Source of the DNA: Albidovulum inexpectatum
GTDB lineage: Bacteria; Pseudomonadota; Alphaproteobacteria; Rhodobacterales; Rhodobacteraceae
Length of the DNA: 64,000 bases
NCBI RefSeq assembly: GCF_002927635.1
Contig: NZ_PRDS01000007.1
Coordinates: 112,047 to 176,046, forward strand
Reading direction: 5' to 3'
Position numbers and translations under genes: made by a program. The stretch's first letter is position 1. Every line of letters begins with the position of its first letter. The notes under the pieces were generated by a model, which worked only from the letters and a program-made list of their open reading frames with translations, was not told where the DNA came from and did not search any database. Shown piece after piece: positions 8,524-17,276 of this stretch.

Positions 8524-9981
8524 ATGCCCGTCGCCGCCGAAGGCTTCTTTCTTGACCCCGGCTACAGGGGCACGCTGCAACAGCAGATCCAGGAGATGGT
8601 GCTGGAAGGCATCCGCGCCGGGCGCTTGCGGGCGGGGGACAGGATGCCATCCTCGCGCGCGCTTGCGCGCCATCTTGGGGTCAGCCGCATCACCGTGACG
8701 CTGGCCTATACCGAACTGGTCGCGAATGACGTGCTGGAGGCAAGGGGGCGTTCGGGCTACTTCGTCTCGGCCGCGGCGCCGGCCCTTCCGCCCGCGCGGT
8801 CGGCCCCGCCCGAACTGGATACGGGCATCGACTGGGCCGCGCGTATCGGCACGCGCCATTCGGACCACGGCATGCCGCCACGCATTCAGGATTGGCACGC
8901 CTATCCCTATCCCTTCATCTACGGTCAGGCCGATCCGACATTGTTCGATCACCAGAACTGGCGCAAATGCGCCCTGATGGCCCTGGGACGAAGGGACTTT
9001 GATGTCCTGTCGCACGACTTCTATGAACGCGACGATCCGATGCTGGTCGATTACATCCTGCGCGCCATTCTGCCGCGACGCGGCATCACGGCGCGACCAG
9101 ACCAGATCCTGTTGACGATGGGGGCGCAGAATGCGCTTTGGATCGCGGCTCATGTCCTGCTGCGCCCGGGCCAATCCGCCGCGATCGAGGAACCGGGCTT
9201 TCATGGGTTTCGCACCATCCTGAACCAGCATGGCGTGGCCATCCATCCCGTCGCCGTGGACGAAGGCGGAATGCCCCCCGAGGCGATACCCAGGGGCGTG
9301 TCCACGATCTTTGTCACACCCAGCCACCATTTCCCGACCAATGCCACGATGCCCGCCATCCGGCGCGCGGCGCTTCTGGATCTGGCTCGGCGCAGGGATT
9401 TCCTGATCATCGAGGATGATTATGAATTCGAAACATCGTTTCTGCGCCCGGCACAGCCCGCGTTGAAATCCCTGGATCGCACGGGCAGGGTGATCCATGT
9501 GGGATCCTTCTCGAAATCCCTGTTTCCGGGTTTGCGTCTGGGCTATCTGGTTGGCGCCGCGCCCTTCATCCGCGAGGCGCGTGCCCTGCGCGTGGCAATG
9601 CTGCGCCACCCGCCGGGGCATATCCAGCGTACCCTGGCCCACTTTCTTGCGCTTGGCCATTATGACGCACTGATCAACCGCATGAACACGGCATGGCGCC
9701 GACGCCGTCAGGCCATGAGCGAGGCCATCGCGCAGCATGGGTTGAACGTGGCCGGATCGGGGGACTTCGGCGGCTCCAGCTTCTGGATGCGGGCGCCCGA
9801 TGGCGTCGATACCGAAGAGCTGGCCGCCCGGCTGCGACAGGACGGGGTGCTGATCGAGCCGGGCCATGTGCACTTTACCCGACAGCCGGCGCCGCGAAAC
9901 CTGTATCGGCTGGCCTATTCCTCGATCCCGCAGGCGCGGATCGCCGAAGGCATCGCGCGGATCGCGCGGGCGATCGGCTGA
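8524..9981 (+). CDS. tauR: TauR, MocR-family PLP-binding regulator of taurine catabolism
   Basis: A 485-residue GntR/MocR-type regulator. The N-terminal winged helix-turn-helix (about 15-80) includes MPSSRALARHLGVSRITVT. A linker leads to a fold-type I aminotransferase domain (about 120-485) with HVGSFSKSLFPGLRLGY, whose Lys would bind PLP. TauR proteins respond to taurine and PLP to activate tpa and xsc. Start ATG 8524 is chosen over TTG 8458: the longer form would read through the operator and adds non-conserved residues. The gene sits between tpa and xsc, and its stop is followed at once by the xsc operator. The choice among MocR members rests on context. Confidence 0.87.
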   Translation: MPVAAEGFFLDPGYRGTLQQQIQEMVLEGIRAGRLRAGDRMPSSRALARHLGVSRITVTLAYTELVANDVLEARGRSGYFVSAAAPALPPARSAPPELDTGIDWAARIGTRHSDHGMPPRIQDWHAYPYPFIYGQADPTLFDHQNWRKCALMALGRRDFDVLSHDFYERDDPMLVDYILRAILPRRGITARPDQILLTMGAQNALWIAAHVLLRPGQSAAIEEPGFHGFRTILNQHGVAIHPVAVDEGGMPPEAIPRGVSTIFVTPSHHFPTNATMPAIRRAALLDLARRRDFLIIEDDYEFETSFLRPAQPALKSLDRTGRVIHVGSFSKSLFPGLRLGYLVGAAPFIREARALRVAMLRHPPGHIQRTLAHFLALGHYDALINRMNTAWRRRRQAMSEAIAQHGLNVAGSGDFGGSSFWMRAPDGVDTEELAARLRQDGVLIEPGHVHFTRQPAPRNLYRLAYSSIPQARIAEGIARIARAIG

Positions 9982-9982
9982 T

Positions 9983-10015
9983 CTGGCTATATGACCAGAC
10001 GAAAACTGGCCCTAC
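9983..10015 (+). promoter_or_regulatory. Putative TauR operator upstream of xsc (direct repeat)
   Basis: CTGGCTATAT (9983-9992) and CTGGCCCTAC (10006-10015), starts 23 bases apart, beginning two bases after the tauR stop. The second half-site is identical to that at tpa. A CCTAGA at 10035-10040 may be the -10 of the xsc promoter. Confidence 0.7.
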
Positions 10016-10094
10016 AGGGCGCCGCAAGGCTGGGCCTAGATCAAGCAGCCACATCCGTAACGGGTCGCGGCCAGACATGTTCAGGGAGGAAGCC

Positions 10095-11870
10095 ATGCGG
10101 ATGACGACCGAGGAAGCCTTCGTCAAGGTCCTGCAACGTCACGGAATCGAGCACGCTTTCGGTATCATCGGTTCGGCCTTCATGCCGATATCCGATCTCT
10201 TCCCCAAAGCGGGCATCAGGTTCTGGGACGTCGCACACGAATGCAACGGCGGCTACATGGCCGATGGATTTACCCGCACGACGGGCAAGATGGCGATGAT
10301 CATTGCCCAGAACGGACCCGGGATCACGAATTTCGTCACCGCGGTCAAGACCGCCTACTGGAACCATACGCCGATGCTGTTGGTGACGCCGCAGGCCGCC
10401 AACAAGACGATCGGGCAGGGCGGCTTTCAGGAAGTCGAGCAGATGCGCGCCTTTGCCGACATGGTGGCCTATCAGGAAGAGGTCCGCGATCCCTCGCGCA
10501 TCGCCGAGGTGCTCAATCGCGTGATCTCGAAGGGCAAGCGGCTGTCTGCGCCGGTGCAGATCAACGTTCCGCGCGATTACTGGACGCAGGTGATCGATAT
10601 CGAGCTGCCCGAAATCGTCGAGTTCGAGCGCCCCTCGGGTGGGGAAGAGGCAATCGCTCAGGCCGCGCGCCTGCTGACCGAGGCGCGCTTTCCGGTCATC
10701 CTGAACGGTGCGGGCGTGGTGCTTTCGGGCGCGATCGAGGCAAGCCGCGCCCTGGCCGAAAGGCTGGATGCGCCGGTCTGCTGCAATTACCAGCACAACG
10801 ATGCCTTCCCGGGCTCGCATCCCTTGTCGGTCGGACCGCTTGGCTACAATGGCTCGAAGGCCGCGATGCAGCTGATCGCGAAGGCGGATGTGGTGCTGGC
10901 GTTGGGTACCCGCCTGAACCCGTTTTCGACCCTTCCCGGCTATGGCATCGATTATTGGCCGCGTGAGGCCAAGCTGATCCAGGTCGATATCAACCCCGAC
11001 CGGATCGGGCTGACCAAGCCCGTTGCGGTCGGCATCGTCGGAGATTCCCGCAAGGTGGCCGAGGCGATCCTTGCGCGGCTGGGCGATGGCGCGGGCGATG
11101 CGGGGCGCGAGGAGCGCCGGGCGCTGATCGCGCAGACCAAGTCGGCCTGGGCGCAGGAGCTCTCCTCGATGGATCACGAAGCCGACGATCCGGGGACCGA
11201 CTGGAACGAACGCGCGCGCAAGGCCAAGCCCGACTGGATGAGTCCGCGCATGGCCTGGCGCGCGATCACGTCCGCATTGCCGAAGGATGCGATCATCTCG
11301 TCCGATATCGGCAACAACTGTGCGATCGGCAATGCCTATCCGACATTCGAGGCAGGGCGGAAATACCTGGCGCCGGGTCTCTTCGGCCCCTGCGGCTATG
11401 GCTTTCCCGCCATCATCGGCGCCAAGATCGGCAATCCGGACGTGCCTGTCGTGGGTTTCGCGGGCGACGGCGCCTTTGGCATTTCCATGAACGAGATGGT
11501 TTCGCTGGGTCGGCCGGACTGGCCCGCAATCACCATGGTGATCTTCCGTAACTACCAATGGGGCGCGGAAAAGCGCAACACGACCCTTTGGTACAACGAC
11601 AATTTCGTCGGCACCGAGCTGAGCGAGCGCGTAAGTTACGCCGGCATCGCGCAGGCATGCGGGCTGAAGGGCGTTCAGGTGCGCACGATGGACGAACTGA
11701 CCGACGCACTGGCCCAGGCCGTGCGCGACCAGAAGCAAGGCGTGACGACCTTCATCGAAGCCCTGATCAACCAGGAGCTGGGCGAGCCGTTCCGTCGCGA
11801 TGCGATGAAGGCGCCTGTCGAGGTCGCCGGCATTGACCCGGCCGACATGCGGCCGCAAAGGGGCGCATGA
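10095..11870 (+). CDS. xsc: Sulfoacetaldehyde acetyltransferase
   Basis: A 591-residue thiamine-diphosphate enzyme that converts sulfoacetaldehyde plus phosphate to acetyl phosphate plus sulfite, the desulfonating step of taurine catabolism. It has the full ThDP-enzyme layout: N-terminal PYR domain with AFGIIGSAFMP and AQNGPGITNF, central domain, and C-terminal PP domain with GDGAFGISMNEM (ThDP/Mg motif) and NYQWGAEKRN. The length matches the family. Start ATG 10095 (MRMTTEEAF) follows AGGGAGGA; the open frame extends further upstream through tauR but has no support there. It overlaps the next gene by four bases (ATGA). TauR control is likely through the repeats at 9983-10015. Confidence 0.96.
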   Translation: MRMTTEEAFVKVLQRHGIEHAFGIIGSAFMPISDLFPKAGIRFWDVAHECNGGYMADGFTRTTGKMAMIIAQNGPGITNFVTAVKTAYWNHTPMLLVTPQAANKTIGQGGFQEVEQMRAFADMVAYQEEVRDPSRIAEVLNRVISKGKRLSAPVQINVPRDYWTQVIDIELPEIVEFERPSGGEEAIAQAARLLTEARFPVILNGAGVVLSGAIEASRALAERLDAPVCCNYQHNDAFPGSHPLSVGPLGYNGSKAAMQLIAKADVVLALGTRLNPFSTLPGYGIDYWPREAKLIQVDINPDRIGLTKPVAVGIVGDSRKVAEAILARLGDGAGDAGREERRALIAQTKSAWAQELSSMDHEADDPGTDWNERARKAKPDWMSPRMAWRAITSALPKDAIISSDIGNNCAIGNAYPTFEAGRKYLAPGLFGPCGYGFPAIIGAKIGNPDVPVVGFAGDGAFGISMNEMVSLGRPDWPAITMVIFRNYQWGAEKRNTTLWYNDNFVGTELSERVSYAGIAQACGLKGVQVRTMDELTDALAQAVRDQKQGVTTFIEALINQELGEPFRRDAMKAPVEVAGIDPADMRPQRGA

Positions 11871-12625
11871 TGGATCTGCCCCTGGGTCTTGGCGCGCCGG
11901 GGGCAGCCTTTCTGCTGGTCGCCGTGCTGGGCGCGGCAATCGTGCGGGGTTTCGCGGGGTTCGGCTTTTCGGCGCTTGTCGTTTCTGCCGCGGGGTTTGT
12001 GGGTGACCCGATGCGTGCCGTGCCGGTCGTGTTGTTCTGCGAGGTCGTCATGACGCTGCAGGTCGCGCGCGGCATTGTGGCGGACATCGATTGGGTCCGC
12101 GTTGGCTGTCTGCTGATTGGCGCCCTGATCGGGCTGCCAATCGGGCTGAGCTTTCTGCTGGCGATTGGCGTCGATGGGGCGCGCGCTGCGATTTCGGTCT
12201 TCATTCTTGGCATTTGCATCCTGCTCGTGTCCGGCTGGCGCTTGCGCCGTGCCCTTGGGGCCCTGGGAAATGTCGGGCTTGGCCTTGTCTCGGGCGTTGC
12301 CAATGGCGCGGCCATGGCAGGACTGCCGGTGGCCGCGGCGATGAGCGCACAGCCGATCCCGCCGCGGGTCTTTCGGGCCACGCTGATTGTCTATTTCGCC
12401 GCGCTTGACCTTCTGTCGCTGCCGGTCATGTGGCGGGCTGGACTGATCGGGCGTGACACGGTGCTGGCCGCCCTTGCCACGATGCCTGTTCTTCTGCTGG
12501 GCAATGGGCTCGGTCAGTGGGGTTTTGCGCGGTCGCGTCCGGCCGGTTTTCGGTTGATCGCGGTCGCATTGCTGGCAAGTCTGGCCTCGATGGGGCTTGG
12601 CAAGGCGGTGCTTGGGCATGTCTGA
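11867..12625 (+). CDS. tauE: TauE/SafE-family (TSUP) sulfite/organosulfonate exporter
   Basis: A 252-residue polytopic inner-membrane protein with about seven or eight hydrophobic segments and a TSUP-type GFAGFGFSALV motif near residue 25. Family members next to taurine genes are proposed to export sulfite or sulfoacetate. Here it would relieve the cell of sulfite made by Xsc, in parallel with oxidation by SoeABC. It overlaps xsc by four bases at the 5' end and ackA by eight at the 3' end, so it is translationally coupled to both. The start could be ATG 11867 or ATG 11870. Substrate and direction are inferred from context. Confidence 0.78.
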   Translation: MMDLPLGLGAPGAAFLLVAVLGAAIVRGFAGFGFSALVVSAAGFVGDPMRAVPVVLFCEVVMTLQVARGIVADIDWVRVGCLLIGALIGLPIGLSFLLAIGVDGARAAISVFILGICILLVSGWRLRRALGALGNVGLGLVSGVANGAAMAGLPVAAAMSAQPIPPRVFRATLIVYFAALDLLSLPVMWRAGLIGRDTVLAALATMPVLLLGNGLGQWGFARSRPAGFRLIAVALLASLASMGLGKAVLGHV

Positions 12626-13754
12626 ACACACCATCCTGGTCATCAATGCCGGGTCGTCCTCGATCAAGGCCGCGCTGTTCGATGCCGGGCTTGACGTGAT
12701 GATGCGCGCCAGCGTGACCGAAATCGGCGGGGCATCGCGGCTGGAAATCGGCACGGAAGTGGGCCCCTGCAGCGCGCCGACGCATCAGGCCGCGCTGCGC
12801 CAAGTGCTGGCGGCCCTGGCCCGGAACGGCTATCCGCTTGACCGGATTCGCGCTGCGGGACATCGCGTGGTGCATGGCGGCCAGAATTTCACCCGGCCCG
12901 CGCGCGTCGATCCGGCGGTTCTGGCGGGGATCGAGGCCTGCATCCCGCTGGCGCCTCTGCATAACCCACACAACCTGGCCGCCATCCGTGCCCTCGGCGA
13001 TCTTGCGCCAGATCTTCCTCAGGTCGCGGTGTTCGACACGGCCTTTCACGCAACGGTCCCCGAAATTGCCGCGCGTTATGCAATCCCCGACGGCGAGAAT
13101 GCGCGCGGAATTCGCCGATACGGGTTTCACGGCATCTCCTATGCCTCGCTGGTCGAACGGTTGCCCGATGCGCTGGACGGCAGGCTTCCGGGCCGGGTCC
13201 TGGCGCTGCATCTTGGCAATGGCGCGTCGATCTGCGCGATCAGGGAAGGCAGGTCGGTGGCCACGACCATGGGCTATTCGCCGCTATCGGGCCTGACGAT
13301 GGGGACGCGCGCCGGGGATATCGATGGCAATGCCGTCCTGCGACTGGCCGAGATACACGGGATCGAAGCAGCCGCGCGCATTCTGAACCGCGAAAGCGGC
13401 CTGGTCGCCCTGGGCGGGGCGTCGGACATGCGCGTATTGCATTCAAGGGCGGATGCCGCGGCAAGATTTGCAATCGAGCATTTTTGCTATTGGGCTGCGC
13501 GCCATTCGGGGTCCATGATTGTCGCCATGGGAGGATTGGATGCGATCGTGTTCACCGGCGGTATCGGTGAGAACGACGCCGAGGCGCGCGGTCGCATCTG
13601 CGCGCATCTGGCGTGGCTTGGTGTCGAAATCGACCCGGCGCGCAATGAACGAAACGAGGCGCGGATCGATTCCGGTGGTCTGCCGGTGCTGATCCTGCCG
13701 GCTGCCGAAGAAAAACACATTGCGCAGCAGACTCGACAGGTGCTGGGGGACTGA
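12618..13754 (+). CDS. ackA: Acetate kinase
   Basis: A 378-residue acetokinase (ASKHA fold) interconverting acetyl phosphate plus ADP with acetate plus ATP. The signatures are VINAGSSSIK, GHRVVHGG, FDTAFHAT (catalytic Asp), RRYGFHG, LHLGNGAS, TRAGDIDGN and FTGGIGEN. The start MSEHTILVIN overlaps tauE by eight bases. In the taurine gene sets I recall, phosphotransacetylase (pta) usually follows xsc and yields acetyl-CoA. Here ackA occupies that place, so acetyl phosphate from Xsc would give ATP directly and acetate. No pta lies in this window. Propionate or butyrate kinase activity is a less likely alternative given the neighbours. Confidence 0.92.
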   Translation: MSEHTILVINAGSSSIKAALFDAGLDVMMRASVTEIGGASRLEIGTEVGPCSAPTHQAALRQVLAALARNGYPLDRIRAAGHRVVHGGQNFTRPARVDPAVLAGIEACIPLAPLHNPHNLAAIRALGDLAPDLPQVAVFDTAFHATVPEIAARYAIPDGENARGIRRYGFHGISYASLVERLPDALDGRLPGRVLALHLGNGASICAIREGRSVATTMGYSPLSGLTMGTRAGDIDGNAVLRLAEIHGIEAAARILNRESGLVALGGASDMRVLHSRADAAARFAIEHFCYWAARHSGSMIVAMGGLDAIVFTGGIGENDAEARGRICAHLAWLGVEIDPARNERNEARIDSGGLPVLILPAAEEKHIAQQTRQVLGD

Positions 13755-13782
13755 ACCCGGCCCGAAAGGGGGGAAGAAAGAA

Positions 13783-16548
13783 ATGACGCACCAAGCGCCA
13801 CAGCCGGAATTGTCGCCGCGCATTGCTGACGAGGTGCGGCAAACCACCTGCTACATGTGTGCCTGTCGCTGCGGCATCAACGTGCATCTGAAATCGGGCC
13901 GTGTCGTTTATATCGACGGCAATCGCGACCATCCGGTCAACCGGGGCGTTCTGTGCGCCAAGGGAGCATCCGGCATCATGCAGGTCACGGCGCCATCGCG
14001 CCTGCGCGCACCGCTGAAGCGGGTCGGCCCGCGTGGCTCGGGCGCCTTCGAAGAGATCAGCTGGGACGAGGCGCTGGAGATCGCGACCGGTTGGCTGAAG
14101 CCGCTGCGCGAAACCGCGCCCGAAAAGCTGGCCTTCTTCACCGGGCGCGACCAGTCCCAAAGCTTTACGGGCTTCTGGGCACAGGCCTTCGGCACGCCGA
14201 ATTACGCGGCACATGGTGGTTTCTGTTCCGTCAACATGGCAGCGGCCGGGATTTACACGATGGGCGGGGCATTCTGGGAGTTCGGCGCGCCCGACTGGGA
14301 CAGGGCGAGGCTGTTCATCCTGTTCGGCGTGGCCGAAGATCACGACAGCAACCCGATCAAGATGGGTATTGGCAAGCTGAAGGCGCGCGGCGCGCGGGTG
14401 ATTTCGGTCAATCCCGTGCGTTCGGGATATTCGGCTGTTGCGGATGACTGGTATGGGATCACCCCGGGAACGGACGGGCTGCTGATCCTTTCGCTGATCC
14501 ATCTGTTGCTGAAGGCGGGAAAGATCGATCTGGACTATCTGGCACGGTGGACGAATGCGCCCTGCCTGTTCGGGCCGGATGGGCTGCTAATGCGCGACTC
14601 CGAAGATCGGCTTGTGGTCGTCGATCGTCGCAGCGGCAAGCTCGTTCCAATCGATGCGCCGGGGATTGTGCCCGATCTTGGCGCTGAACATGACGGCATG
14701 CGGACGGTCTTTCGCCACCTTGCGGAACGCTATCTGTCCGACCAGTACGCACCCGAGAAAGTGGCAGCAAGGACGGGGATATCTGCAAGCCGTATCAGGG
14801 CCTTGGCGGGCGAAATTGCGACTGCGTTCGACCAGCCCGTGACGATACACCAGCCTTGGACAGATTTTCGGGGCGAGCGACATGACCGCATGGTCGGGCG
14901 GCCGATTGCGTTCCATGCAATGCGTGGCATCTCGGCCCATTCGAATGGCTTTCAGACGGCACGGGCATTGCATCTGCTGCAGATTCTGCTGGGAGCGGTG
15001 GAAACACCGGGGGGATTCCGGTTCAAGCCACCTTATCCCAAGCCCTTTGACGCCCATCCGGCCCCCCATGCCGAATGCCGGCCGGGCCAGCCGCTGAAAG
15101 GGCCGCATCTGGGCTATCCGCGCGGTCCCGAGGATCTGGCGCTGCGGCCCGATGGCAGCCCGGCGCGGATCGACAAGGCCTTTACCTGGGAAAATCCGCT
15201 GTCCGCGCATGGGCTGATGCACATGGTCATTCCCAACGCCCATGCAGGCGATCCCTACCGGATCGATACGCTGTTTCTGTACATGGCCAACATGGCCTGG
15301 AACTCGTCCATGAACACGGCCGAGGTCATGCGCATGCTGACCGACCGGGACGAGAACGGCGAATACCGCATCCCGCGCATCATCTACTCGGATGCCTATG
15401 CGTCTGAAATGGTGGCTTATGCCGATCTGGTCTTGCCCGATACGACCTATCTGGAACGCCATGATTGCATATCGCTGCTTGACCGTCCGATCGGAGAGCC
15501 CGAAGCCGCGGCCGATGCGATCCGCTGGCCTGTGGTCGAACCCGACCGCGATGTCCGCCCGTTCCAGAGCGTCCTGATCGACCTGGCCGTGCGGCTGAAG
15601 CTGCCGGGCTTCGTCGATGAAAGTGGTCAGGCCCTTTATCGCGACTATGCAGACTACATGGTGCGGCATGAACGCAAGCCCGGCGTGGGCCCGTTGATGG
15701 GCTGGCGCGGGGACGGCAGCAAGACCGGCCGCGGCGCCCCGAATCCAAAGCAGATCGACCGCTACATCCAGAACGGCGGCTTCTGCATCGCCCATATCCC
15801 GCCCGAGGCTGCCTTCTTCAAGCCATGGAATTCGGCCTATCAGGATTGGGCGGTCCAGCTTGGCCTCTACGACCGGCCGTTACCCTATTTGTTCTCGCTC
15901 TGGAGCGAGCCGCTGCAACGCTTTCGCCGCGCGGCCGAGGGGCATGGGCCGCTCCAGCCGCCGGACCATCTGCGCGCGCGTCTGGCCCGCGCAATGGACC
16001 CGCTGCCCTTCTGGGAGCCGCCTTTCGGCGATGCCGATGCGGAAGAATACCCGTTGCATGCGATCACCCAGCGCCCGATGGCGATGTATCATTCCTGGGG
16101 GTCCCAGAATGCGTGGCTGCGCCAGATCCATGCGCAGGATCCATTGTATATCCCCATTGATCTGTGGCGTAAGCTTGAGTTCCAGCCGGGCGATTTCGTT
16201 CGCGTCAGTTCGTCCACCGGGCAGATCACGGTGCCGGCAGCACCGATGGCCGCCGTGAACGGATCGACCCTGTGGACCTGGAACGCCATCGGCAAGCGAC
16301 GCGGGGCCTGGGCTCTGGACCCGGATGCGCCCGAAGGCACGAAGGGCTTTCTTCTCAACCACCTGATCCATGAACTTCTACCAGGATCGGGGGCAGGGCG
16401 TCTGCCGAACTCCGACCCGGTCACGGGTCAGGCAGCATGGTTCGACTTGCGCGTGCGGATCGAGCGTGTGCCTCCACAACCCGTTTCGCAGCCTGTCTTC
16501 GAGCCGTTGATATCCCCCGTCCCACCAGCGCCAAGGAACCGCCCATGA
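13783..16548 (+). CDS. soeA: Sulfite dehydrogenase SoeA, molybdopterin catalytic subunit
   Basis: A 921-residue member of the complex iron-sulfur molybdoenzyme family. The N-terminal [4Fe-4S] site is C23-x2-C26-x3-C30-x27-C58. C148 in GFCSVNM is a candidate molybdenum ligand by position. A molydopterin-dinucleotide-binding domain forms the C-terminus. No Tat signal is visible, which agrees with SoeABC facing the cytoplasm. SoeABC oxidises sulfite to sulfate and passes electrons to quinone. Its place directly after tpa-xsc-tauE-ackA, where sulfite is produced, supports this over thiosulfate, polysulfide or DMSO reductases of the same family. The start ATG 13783 follows GGGAAGAAAG. It overlaps soeB by four bases. 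Confidence 0.85.
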   Translation: MTHQAPQPELSPRIADEVRQTTCYMCACRCGINVHLKSGRVVYIDGNRDHPVNRGVLCAKGASGIMQVTAPSRLRAPLKRVGPRGSGAFEEISWDEALEIATGWLKPLRETAPEKLAFFTGRDQSQSFTGFWAQAFGTPNYAAHGGFCSVNMAAAGIYTMGGAFWEFGAPDWDRARLFILFGVAEDHDSNPIKMGIGKLKARGARVISVNPVRSGYSAVADDWYGITPGTDGLLILSLIHLLLKAGKIDLDYLARWTNAPCLFGPDGLLMRDSEDRLVVVDRRSGKLVPIDAPGIVPDLGAEHDGMRTVFRHLAERYLSDQYAPEKVAARTGISASRIRALAGEIATAFDQPVTIHQPWTDFRGERHDRMVGRPIAFHAMRGISAHSNGFQTARALHLLQILLGAVETPGGFRFKPPYPKPFDAHPAPHAECRPGQPLKGPHLGYPRGPEDLALRPDGSPARIDKAFTWENPLSAHGLMHMVIPNAHAGDPYRIDTLFLYMANMAWNSSMNTAEVMRMLTDRDENGEYRIPRIIYSDAYASEMVAYADLVLPDTTYLERHDCISLLDRPIGEPEAAADAIRWPVVEPDRDVRPFQSVLIDLAVRLKLPGFVDESGQALYRDYADYMVRHERKPGVGPLMGWRGDGSKTGRGAPNPKQIDRYIQNGGFCIAHIPPEAAFFKPWNSAYQDWAVQLGLYDRPLPYLFSLWSEPLQRFRRAAEGHGPLQPPDHLRARLARAMDPLPFWEPPFGDADAEEYPLHAITQRPMAMYHSWGSQNAWLRQIHAQDPLYIPIDLWRKLEFQPGDFVRVSSSTGQITVPAAPMAAVNGSTLWTWNAIGKRRGAWALDPDAPEGTKGFLLNHLIHELLPGSGAGRLPNSDPVTGQAAWFDLRVRIERVPPQPVSQPVFEPLISPVPPAPRNRP

Positions 16549-17276
16549 CCGCGCTTCCCCCAAGAACGGACCGCAAGCTGGGTCTGGTCATCGATCTGGA
16601 TACCTGCGTGGGCTGCCATGCCTGTGTGACCGCCTGCAAGGGCTGGAACGATCAGGCATATGGCGCACCTCTATCCGACATGAATGCTTATGGATCAGAC
16701 CCTTGCGGGACATTTCTGAACCGCGTTCACAGCTATGAACTGACCCCTCCGGACGGCCCCCCGCAGGTCGTGAACCTGCCCCGCTCGTGTCTGCATTGCG
16801 ACGATGCGCCCTGTGTCACGGTCTGCCCGACCGGGGCCAGTTACAAGCGCGCCGAAGATGGGATCGTACTGGTCAACGAAGACGCCTGCATCGGGTGTGG
16901 ATTGTGCGCATGGGCCTGTCCTTACGGAGCGCGGGAGATGGACGCCGCCGCGGGCGTGATGAAGAAATGCACCCTGTGCGTTGACCGCATCTACAACGAA
17001 GCCTTGCCCGAAGAGGACCGTATCCCCGCCTGCGTGAGGACCTGTCCGACCGGCGCGCGCCATTTCGGCGATCTGGGTGATCCGGATAGCGCGGTCAGCC
17101 GGCTGGTCGCCGAACGTGGCGGCGTCGAGCTGATGCCCGAACAGGGCACGCGCCCGGTGAACCGTTACCTGCCGCCGCGCAAGAAAGGGCCGGCGCCGGT
17201 TGTCCAACCCCTGCAGCGCGACGAGGAACCGACCGGGGTCGCGGCCTGGCTTGACCGCATTCTGGGGGTGTTCTGA
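16545..17276 (+). CDS. soeB: Sulfite dehydrogenase SoeB, four-cluster ferredoxin subunit
   Basis: A 243-residue electron-transfer subunit with four cysteine groups for [4Fe-4S] clusters: CVGCHACVTAC (C21, C24, C27, C31), CLHCDDAPCVTVC, CIGCGLCAWAC, and KCTLC with CVRTC. It would carry electrons from SoeA to the membrane subunit SoeC. The start ATG overlaps the soeA stop (ATGA), and its own stop overlaps the soeC start (TGATG), so the three subunits are translationally coupled. The architecture matches DmsB/PsrB/SoeB; the Soe assignment comes from context. Confidence 0.86.
   Translation: MTALPPRTDRKLGLVIDLDTCVGCHACVTACKGWNDQAYGAPLSDMNAYGSDPCGTFLNRVHSYELTPPDGPPQVVNLPRSCLHCDDAPCVTVCPTGASYKRAEDGIVLVNEDACIGCGLCAWACPYGAREMDAAAGVMKKCTLCVDRIYNEALPEEDRIPACVRTCPTGARHFGDLGDPDSAVSRLVAERGGVELMPEQGTRPVNRYLPPRKKGPAPVVQPLQRDEEPTGVAAWLDRILGVF

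Noticed and set aside
6982..9873. Minus-strand open frame of 963 codons opposite tpa and tauR
   Set aside because: It spans two well-supported genes and their operators, with no recognisable protein motifs.
9693..10094. Extended N-terminus for xsc
   Set aside because: The frame stays open through the tauR 3' end, but the extension overlaps tauR and the operator; AGGGAGGA and the Xsc N-terminus support ATG 10095.
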